Source of the DNA: Nitrospirota bacterium
Lineage (GTDB): Bacteria; Nitrospirota; Thermodesulfovibrionia; Thermodesulfovibrionales; Dissulfurispiraceae
DNA: 6,177 nt
Direction: 5' to 3'
Assembly: GCA_013349595.1 (NCBI GenBank)
Contig: DUZI01000265.1
Span: 1-6,177, forward strand
Shown piece by piece: positions 1 to 5,166 of the stretch (positions are counted from its first letter, which is position 1; each line of letters starts with the position of its first letter). A model generated the notes under the pieces. It made no database searches, was not told the DNA's origin, and saw nothing but the letters and a program-made list of their open reading frames with translations. The translations under genes were made by a program, and so were the position numbers.

Positions 1-1
1 A

Positions 2-1660
2 GAGGTAGCCTACATGACAATCCCCCTTCTAAGAGAAAATGCCCTCCTTAGAAACACTGCATTAATTATAATAACCTCAATTGGAGGCAAGGCAGTTCCA
101 CTTCTTTATACACTTTTAAGAGATAAAGACGATGATATTAGGAAGTTTGCCATTGACCTTTTTGGTGATATCAAAGAAGGTGTAGAAGTAGATAAATTAC
201 TTCCATTTTTAAAGGATTCTAATGCAAATGTCAGGGCTGCAACAGCAAAGAGCCTTGGAAAATTGAATTACAAAGAATCAATTCCTAACTTGATAGAGAC
301 TCTACAAGATGAGGAATGGGTATGTTTTTCTGTGCTTGAGGCGTTAGGGGATTTACAGGCGACTGAGGCAGTGCCTGAGATAGCCAAACTCCTTAATGTT
401 GAATCAGAGGCACTCATCTATGCTGCCATTGAAACATTGGGCAGACTCCGTTCTGTAGAGGCAATTGAGCCTTTGATGAGATTTCTTAAACATGCATCTG
501 ATGAACTAAAGGTTCCTGTCATAAAAAGTCTTATACAAATTGGCCTCCCTCCAAATCTTCAAAATATCTGTAATCACCTCATCAGTATGTTTAAAGAAGG
601 TGATTGGGAAGATAAAGAAATAGCCCTAAAAGGCATGGCAGACGCAAAGTGTAAAGAGGCTACTTATCTACTCATAGATACAGCGGGTTCTTTAGATCCT
701 TCATTGCCTGAAAATGAAGATAAAATTCCCCTTATTAAAAATACCTTGCTTAATATTCAGCCTGAAGAAGAATTGCTGCAAATATTGGACTCACAAGAGA
801 TCAAGTTTAGAGGCAAGGCACTCACAATAGAGTTGCTCGGAGAGCTTAAATCTAAACAAGCTATTCCCAAGTTAATATCGTATCTTGAAGACATGAGAAG
901 AGACTTAAGAAAGGCATCAGTTGGTGCTTTGGCTCATATTGCTGAACCAGAGGTAGTAGAACCACTGCTTGAGGTCACAAGGCGAGATGTAGACTCTCAT
1001 GTAAGAAAGTCCGCTGTAAATGCACTTGGAATTATGCAGGCAAAGGAAGCCTTTGTGCCGCTTATTGAAATGCTTGAACATGAAAAGTATTTTGATATAT
1101 TAGAATGTATGGTCTTGTCCCTTATAAAGATTGACCACCAAAGTTTCCTTTCTGATGTAACTTCCTATTCAAGAAATATAAGACATGCCATAGCTAAACA
1201 TGCTAGAGATGTAGAGACTTTAAAAATACTTGCAAGAGATCCTGATAAGCAAGTAAAGGTGATTGCAATAATGACTCTTGGTAAACTTAAAGATGCTGAA
1301 TTAATGGAGTTATTGATTAGTTTTTTAAAAGATCCAGATCCAGAGATAAGAAAATCAGCGCTAGTTGGAATTGCAGAGATGGAGTGCTGTTGTCAGGAAA
1401 TCTTTGATGCCTTAAATGACCACGATGATTGGGTTAGATTTTATGCACTTCAATCTATTCTTTTATCTTGTGGTAATAATGTTGACATTGAAATAATTAA
1501 AAAAATGCTCAATGATAATTTTAACCCAATAGTAATAGCGGCTATTGACTATCTCAGGTTAATAGGAGGGCAAGAGGCTTACGAAGCACTTTTTCAATTA
1601 AGAGAGCATAGTAATCCAGAGATTAGAGAAAAGGCAGAGGAGGTTATCAATTATCTATGA
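2..1660 (+). CDS. HEAT-repeat (PBS-lyase-like) solenoid protein, 5'-partial
   Basis: The protein consists of tandem ~31-residue helical repeats from end to end. A recurring pattern reads A-[IV]-P-x-L-[IL]-x-x-L, a D/E/N-rich turn, then [IV]-R-[KR]-x-A-[IV]-x-[AS]-L-G. Clear units include VPLLYTLLRDKDDDIRKFAI, LLPFLKDSNANVRAATAKSL and LLISFLKDPDPEIRKSALVG. Such HEAT_2/PBS-lyase-type solenoids usually serve as protein-binding scaffolds; no catalytic domain is visible. The frame is open to the left edge (residues EVAY precede the first Met, at 14), and that Met falls inside helix A of a repeat, so the true start is probably upstream. AGAGGT at 1-6 could act as an SD for the ATG at 14, so a start there is not excluded. 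Three consecutive Cys are encoded at 1385-1393. The stop overlaps the cheR start (ATGA), implying co-translation and a possible role in chemotaxis, such as scaffolding. The specific function is not recognised. Confidence 0.85.
   Translation, partial: EVAYMTIPLLRENALLRNTALIIITSIGGKAVPLLYTLLRDKDDDIRKFAIDLFGDIKEGVEVDKLLPFLKDSNANVRAATAKSLGKLNYKESIPNLIETLQDEEWVCFSVLEALGDLQATEAVPEIAKLLNVESEALIYAAIETLGRLRSVEAIEPLMRFLKHASDELKVPVIKSLIQIGLPPNLQNICNHLISMFKEGDWEDKEIALKGMADAKCKEATYLLIDTAGSLDPSLPENEDKIPLIKNTLLNIQPEEELLQILDSQEIKFRGKALTIELLGELKSKQAIPKLISYLEDMRRDLRKASVGALAHIAEPEVVEPLLEVTRRDVDSHVRKSAVNALGIMQAKEAFVPLIEMLEHEKYFDILECMVLSLIKIDHQSFLSDVTSYSRNIRHAIAKHARDVETLKILARDPDKQVKVIAIMTLGKLKDAELMELLISFLKDPDPEIRKSALVGIAEMECCCQEIFDALNDHDDWVRFYALQSILLSCGNNVDIEIIKKMLNDNFNPIVIAAIDYLRLIGGQEAYEALFQLREHSNPEIREKAEEVINYL
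1636..1643 (+). promoter_or_regulatory. Ribosome binding site for cheR, inside the upstream gene
   Basis: AGAGGAGG lies 13 nt before the cheR ATG at 1657 and within the last codons of the HEAT-repeat gene. With the ATGA stop/start overlap it suggests translational coupling. The spacing is somewhat longer than ideal. An in-frame ATG six codons downstream (1675) is an alternative start with worse spacing. Confidence 0.6.
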
Positions 1661-2493
1661 ATGCTCCAACTCCTATGACTCAAGAGGTCTTTAAACAACT
1701 TAGGGATTATATTTATGAAAAAAGTGGAATATTTGTACCTGATAACAAGAAGTATTTTCTTGAAAACAGACTTGGCAGGAGAGTCCAAGAAAAAGGTCTC
1801 AAGGGATATGATGATTATGCTTATGTTATAAAATCAGGTATTGATAAGGCAGAAATAGCAAAACTCTTTGACCTAGTCACCACCAATGAGACATTTTTTT
1901 TCAGAGAACCTCAACACTTTGAGGTAGTCTCAAATGATTTAATACCAAAGATTATTGCTGAAAATACTGCCTCAAATAGAAAGGATATTAAGATTTGGTC
2001 TGCTGCAAGTTCTACAGGTGAGGAGCCTTATACAATTGCAATTACACTTCTTGAAAGACCTGAACTTGCTGGATTTAAAAAAGAGGTCTATGCCTCTGAC
2101 ATTAGCGAGTCTGTCCTTGCATCAGCAAGAAATGGTGTTTATGGTTCATACGCTATTAGAAACATCCCAGAGGCTTATTTGAAAAAATATTTTACCAATA
2201 CAAATAATAACTACGCCATCTCTACCACAGTAAAGATGTTAGTAAAATATATGAAGATAAATTTATTAGACGACAAGGAAACGAGATCAATCAGGGGAGT
2301 GGATATTATTTTTTGTAGAAATGTCCTTATATATTTTGATGAAAAGGCAAAACAAAAGGCAGTATCACTTATGTATGATGCCCTTAGACCAAAGGGCTAT
2401 TTATTTGTAGGTACTTCTGAGAGCCTTCACAACATTACGAGGGCTTTAAAGCCTATTGTTATAAATAAAGTAATTGTTTATCAAAAGATTTAG
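1657..2493 (+). CDS. cheR: Chemotaxis protein methyltransferase CheR
   Basis: This enzyme uses S-adenosylmethionine (SAM) to methylate glutamates on chemoreceptors, setting adaptation against the CheB esterase. At 278 residues it has normal CheR length. The N-terminal helical domain (about 8-75) leads into the signature TTNETFFFREP (75-85). The Rossmann domain then shows the SAM-binding motif SAASSTGEEPY (115-125), the acidic strand end ASDIS (146-150), the RNGVYG motif (158-163) and FCRNVLIYF (219-227), all CheR hallmarks. The family's usual Cys before STGEE is Ser118 here. The beta-subdomain loop (about 180-192) is Asn/Thr-rich and lacks the Gly-x-Gly seen in CheRs that dock on a receptor C-terminal pentapeptide, so pentapeptide-independent action is inferred. 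No TPR or other extra domain is fused. The start overlaps the HEAT gene stop by 4 bp and is preceded by a purine-rich SD inside that gene. Confidence 0.96.
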   Translation: MNAPTPMTQEVFKQLRDYIYEKSGIFVPDNKKYFLENRLGRRVQEKGLKGYDDYAYVIKSGIDKAEIAKLFDLVTTNETFFFREPQHFEVVSNDLIPKIIAENTASNRKDIKIWSAASSTGEEPYTIAITLLERPELAGFKKEVYASDISESVLASARNGVYGSYAIRNIPEAYLKKYFTNTNNNYAISTTVKMLVKYMKINLLDDKETRSIRGVDIIFCRNVLIYFDEKAKQKAVSLMYDALRPKGYLFVGTSESLHNITRALKPIVINKVIVYQKI

Positions 2494-2514
2494 AAGTATA
2501 AATTTCTATAAGAT

Positions 2515-2520
2515 AAGGAG
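2515..2520 (+). promoter_or_regulatory. Ribosome binding site for the first response regulator
   Basis: AAGGAG ends 9 nt before the ATG at 2530. It sits in the 36-bp AT-rich spacer 2494-2529, the longest non-coding stretch in the window. I see no convincing -35/-10 pair and no hairpin in the spacer, so the operon probably reads through. Confidence 0.75.
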
Positions 2521-2529
2521 CATTTTATT

Positions 2530-2922
2530 ATGAAAATACTTGTGGTAGATGATGATAAAACAACGAGGAAACTCTTAAGTCTCTATTTAAAGGGAAAAGG
2601 ACATGAGGTTGTTATGGCAGAAAACGGACTTGAGGGTATAGAAAAGGTAGGGACGGAAAATGTAAACCTTGTTGTAACTGATATGAATATGCCATACATG
2701 GATGGTATAGAGTTTACTAAAAATCTAAAAGGTGATTCATCCACATCAAGTATTCCCATAATTATGGTTACCACTGAGGCAGATGAAGAGGAGAAGAAAC
2801 GAGCCTATGATGCAGGGGTGGATGATTATCTTGTTAAACCAACAAACGCAGAACAAATAAATTCAAGTATTAAAAAAATACTAAAAAAATTTTTTACTTC
2901 AGGAGGTGGTGGCAATGTTTAA
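2530..2922 (+). CDS. Single-domain response regulator (CheY-like receiver)
   Basis: This 130-residue protein is a receiver domain with no output domain. The acidic pocket Asp7/Asp8 (ILVVDDD), phosphoacceptor Asp51 (VVTDMNMPYMDG), switch Thr81 (MVTTEA), aromatic switch Tyr100 and Lys103 (DYLVKP) are all present, so it should be phosphorylatable, probably by the CheA encoded downstream. It is clearly diverged from the neighbouring CheY. The CheY-type DDFxTMRR segment is DDDKTTRK here and the SDWNMPN segment is TDMNMPY, so it is unlikely to be a simple duplicate with the same partner surface. It could be a second motor or regulatory effector, or a phosphate sink that drains CheA-P; the sequence does not decide. 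The C-terminal tail SGGGGNV is encoded by the SD of cheY and overlaps that gene by 8 bp, so the tail may be shaped by the DNA signal rather than by protein function. Confidence 0.93.
   Translation: MKILVVDDDKTTRKLLSLYLKGKGHEVVMAENGLEGIEKVGTENVNLVVTDMNMPYMDGIEFTKNLKGDSSTSSIPIIMVTTEADEEEKKRAYDAGVDDYLVKPTNAEQINSSIKKILKKFFTSGGGGNV
2901..2906 (+). promoter_or_regulatory. Ribosome binding site that fixes the cheY start
   Basis: A perfect AGGAGG ends 8 nt before the ATG at 2915, ideal spacing for that start. The in-frame GTG at 2906 overlaps this SD and cannot be initiated from it, so ATG 2915 is preferred. The site lies within the last codons of the upstream response regulator and encodes its Gly run. 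Confidence 0.85.
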
Positions 2923-3319
2923 TGTAGGTCTTAGAGTTCTTGTTGTTGATGACTTCCCTACAATGAGGAGGATAGTCAAAAATCTTCTCAAACAGCTTGG
3001 TTTTGATAATATAGACGAAGCAGAAGATGGGCTCATGGCATTTCAAAAATTAAAGACTGGTGGTTATGGGCTTGTAGTATCAGATTGGAATATGCCCAAT
3101 ATGGAGGGCATAGACCTTATAAGAAAGATTCGTCAGGACCCTGTACTGAAAGACACACCTTTTTTGATGGTTACTGCAGAGGCAGAAAAGGAAAAAGTTA
3201 TAGAGGCGATTAAGGCAGGGGTAGATAATTATATTGTCAAGCCTTTTACAGCTGAGGTTTTAAAAGAGAAGCTGGAGAAAATTTCAGATAAGAGAAAGAC
3301 TCTTAAAGCAGGGGGATAA
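2915..3319 (+). CDS. cheY: Chemotaxis response regulator CheY
   Basis: This cytoplasmic protein carries the phosphoryl signal from CheA to the flagellar motor switch (FliM/FliN in known systems). Starting at ATG 2915 it has 134 residues, and its key positions fall on the same numbers as E. coli CheY. These are acidic pocket Asp12/Asp13 (VVDDFPTMRR), phosphoacceptor Asp57 (SDWNMPN), Asn59, Thr87 and Glu89 (VTAEAEKE), Tyr106 and Lys109 (NYIVKPF). Lys92, part of the surface that contacts CheZ and FliM in E. coli, is also kept. This matching register supports the start at 2915 over the GTG at 2906, which would add only three residues. The first 8 bp overlap the preceding regulator, and cheA follows after 3 bp. 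Of the two receivers in the operon, this is the one expected to drive the motor and to be the substrate of the CheZ-like domain encoded at 5167. Confidence 0.96.
   Translation: MFNVGLRVLVVDDFPTMRRIVKNLLKQLGFDNIDEAEDGLMAFQKLKTGGYGLVVSDWNMPNMEGIDLIRKIRQDPVLKDTPFLMVTAEAEKEKVIEAIKAGVDNYIVKPFTAEVLKEKLEKISDKRKTLKAGG
3311..3316 (+). promoter_or_regulatory. Ribosome binding site for cheA, inside the cheY end
   Basis: GGGGGA, an imperfect G-rich SD, lies 6 nt before the cheA ATG at 3323. It also encodes the terminal Gly-Gly of CheY. This tight arrangement suggests coupled translation of cheY and cheA. Confidence 0.6.
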
Positions 3320-3322
3320 GTC

Positions 3323-5149
3323 ATGTCTGATGAGATGGATGAGATAATAAGCGAATTTGTCACAGAAGCAGAGGAGACCCTTGAAAGAATTGACCCCATG
3401 TTTGTGGAACTTGAGACAAGGGGTTATGACAAAGATTTGCTTAATGAAATATTCAGAGGTATGCACACTCTTAAGGGCGCTGCTGGTTTTCTTGGTTTTC
3501 AAAACATTGTAGATGTAGCCCATAGGGCAGAGAGTATTATGAAAAGATTAAGAGATGGAGAGATATCTCTATCAAGAGACCTTATGGATGTAATACTAAA
3601 GAGTGTAGATACCTTAAGACTGCTTATTTCTCATATAAAACTAAAAGATAATGTAGAAGAAGACACCTCTGAGCTACTTGTTGAGCTTGACACAGCCCTT
3701 GAGACAGCAGTGACTGGTGAATCAAAATCCATTGAAGAGAAAAAAGAATCTCCTGTTGTGTCAATGCAGGAGGAAGGTCAAGATGCTCCTACTGAAAAGA
3801 GTACAGTTCCTGAAATCACGCCTGAAGCAGTGACAATTCATGAATCAGTTAAGGAGCAGTACCAAAAGGAACCACCCCCTCAAAAACCAAAACCACCTGT
3901 TGCTCCCACTCAAGAAGACCAACAGCAGCAAATACAAAAAGACAAAGAAGTCGTTCAGAATCTCAGGGTTGATGTTACAAGGATAGACAAGGTAATGGAT
4001 CTTGCAGGTGAGATAGTCCTTGCGAGGAACAGGCTTTTAAACCTTGCTGCAAAGCTTGATACAAGCTACTCTGGTGATCCAAATGTGGAAGGACTCCTTG
4101 AGACAACAGGATTTCTTGATAGGGTTACTTCAGATTTACAGCTTGCTGTTATGAAGATTAGAATGCAGCCTATTCAGAAGGTTTTTGGTAAGTTTCCAAG
4201 GATGGTAAGGGACCTATCAAAGAATCTCGGCAAAGAGATAGATCTTGAGATTTTTGGTGAAGATACAGAGGTTGATAAGACTGTAAATGAAAATATTGGT
4301 GATCCAATGGTTCATATAATTAGGAACTCTATTGACCACGGCATTGAATCACCTGAAGAGCGTGAAGCAAAGGGCAAACCAAAAAAAGGTAGGATAATAA
4401 TAAGTGCTTATCAGAAGGGAACGCTTATTGTAATAGAGGTCTCTGATGATGGTAAAGGTATTGATGTGGATGTAGTAAAAAGAAAGGCAATTAATAAGGG
4501 TTTGATTACAGAAGAGGAAGGACAAAGGATGTCCGATGAGAATGCGGTAAATCTTATTTTCCTGCCTGGCTTTTCTACAAAAGATGTCTCCACAGAACTT
4601 AGCGGAAGAGGCGTTGGGATGGATGTAGTAAAGACCAATGTGGCAAAGCTTAATGGCTTTGTAGAGGTAATAACCAAAAAAGATGAGGGAAGCACTTTTA
4701 GGATTAGTCTTCCCTTAACACTCGCCATAATTCAAGCAATGATGGTAAGGATAGGAAAGGAATTCTATGCCATCCCTCAATCGATGATTGAAGAGACCTT
4801 GAGGGTTAAGAGGAACGATATAAAAGATGTTACAAGGCAAAAGGTGCTAACAATAAGAGGCAAAGTGCTTCCTTTATTTGAAATGGCAAGTATATTGAGT
4901 GTAAAAGGGGCAAGCTTGATCGATGAAAGGGACAATACTTATGTCCTTGTAGCAACAGTTGGAGACAAGAGATTTTGTATTGCTGTAGATGAGTTATTGG
5001 GACAAGAAGAGGTAGTTATAAAGACCATAAGTGGAATTGAATCAGAAGAGTGCGGAATACTTGGGGCTACTATTACTGGTGATGGCAGGGTAGTTTTGAT
5101 ACTTGATTTTGCAATACTTGCAAGAAGTATGTTTTCAGGAAATAGATAA
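3323..5149 (+). CDS. cheA: Chemotaxis histidine kinase CheA, lacking a recognisable P2 domain
   Basis: This receptor-coupled kinase autophosphorylates and passes phosphate to CheY. P1 (HPt, about 1-130) carries the phosphorylated His48 in FRGMHTLKGAAGFLGF. Residues about 131-210 are a charged, Pro/Gln-rich linker (PPPQKPKPP at 184-192, a Gln run at 200-203) with no hydrophobic core, where most CheAs have the P2 CheY-docking domain. P3 dimerisation helices follow (about 212-300; VDVTRIDKVMDLAGEIVLAR). P4 is the ATPase domain, with N box HIIRNSIDHGIE (331-342), G1 DDGKGID (375-381), F box FLPGFST (413-419) and G2 GRGVGMD (428-434). P5, a CheW-like coupling domain, spans about 470-605 (FYAIPQSMIEETLRV). 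All catalytic boxes are intact, so an active kinase is expected. At 608 residues it is shorter than E. coli CheA (654), consistent with the missing P2. It sits 3 bp after cheY and 17 bp before the CheW-CheZ gene. Confidence 0.97.
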   Translation: MSDEMDEIISEFVTEAEETLERIDPMFVELETRGYDKDLLNEIFRGMHTLKGAAGFLGFQNIVDVAHRAESIMKRLRDGEISLSRDLMDVILKSVDTLRLLISHIKLKDNVEEDTSELLVELDTALETAVTGESKSIEEKKESPVVSMQEEGQDAPTEKSTVPEITPEAVTIHESVKEQYQKEPPPQKPKPPVAPTQEDQQQQIQKDKEVVQNLRVDVTRIDKVMDLAGEIVLARNRLLNLAAKLDTSYSGDPNVEGLLETTGFLDRVTSDLQLAVMKIRMQPIQKVFGKFPRMVRDLSKNLGKEIDLEIFGEDTEVDKTVNENIGDPMVHIIRNSIDHGIESPEEREAKGKPKKGRIIISAYQKGTLIVIEVSDDGKGIDVDVVKRKAINKGLITEEEGQRMSDENAVNLIFLPGFSTKDVSTELSGRGVGMDVVKTNVAKLNGFVEVITKKDEGSTFRISLPLTLAIIQAMMVRIGKEFYAIPQSMIEETLRVKRNDIKDVTRQKVLTIRGKVLPLFEMASILSVKGASLIDERDNTYVLVATVGDKRFCIAVDELLGQEEVVIKTISGIESEECGILGATITGDGRVVLILDFAILARSMFSGNR

Positions 5150-5153
5150 AAAA

Positions 5154-5160
5154 TAGGAGA
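5154..5160 (+). promoter_or_regulatory. Ribosome binding site for the CheW-CheZ gene
   Basis: TAGGAGA, with core GGAG at 5156-5159, lies 7 nt upstream of the ATG at 5167 in the 17-bp gap after cheA. It supports 5167 over the nearby in-frame ATGs at 5185 and 5188, which would cut the first CheW strand. Confidence 0.8.
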
Positions 5161-5166
5161 GAAAAT

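Noticed and set aside
1894..1901. Run of eight T in cheR, a possible phase-variation or frameshift site.
   Set aside because: It encodes the conserved TTNETFFFREP motif in frame, so the run is explained by the protein sequence.
1955..2182. 75-codon + strand ORF inside cheR in another frame.
   Set aside because: It is a Leu-rich shadow of the CheR SAM-binding region without its own recognisable motif.
2883..2895. A7T6 tract resembling a terminator tail or slippage site.
   Set aside because: It encodes Lys-Lys-Phe-Phe within the response regulator, has no GC-rich stem before it, and the operon continues directly.
2906..2914. GTG at 2906 as the cheY start (three extra residues).
   Set aside because: It overlaps the AGGAGG at 2901-2906, whereas ATG 2915 has ideal spacing and puts Asp12/13, Asp57, Thr87, Tyr106 and Lys109 on E. 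coli numbering.
4411..4728. Antisense ORF of 105 codons opposite cheA, and similar minus-strand ORFs opposite the other genes (2583-2774, 3284-3523, 4939-5172, 5502-5762, 5539-5889, 5820-6050).
   Set aside because: All lie opposite well-recognised coding sequence, have low-complexity Ser/Thr/Phe/Ile-rich translations and no family features.
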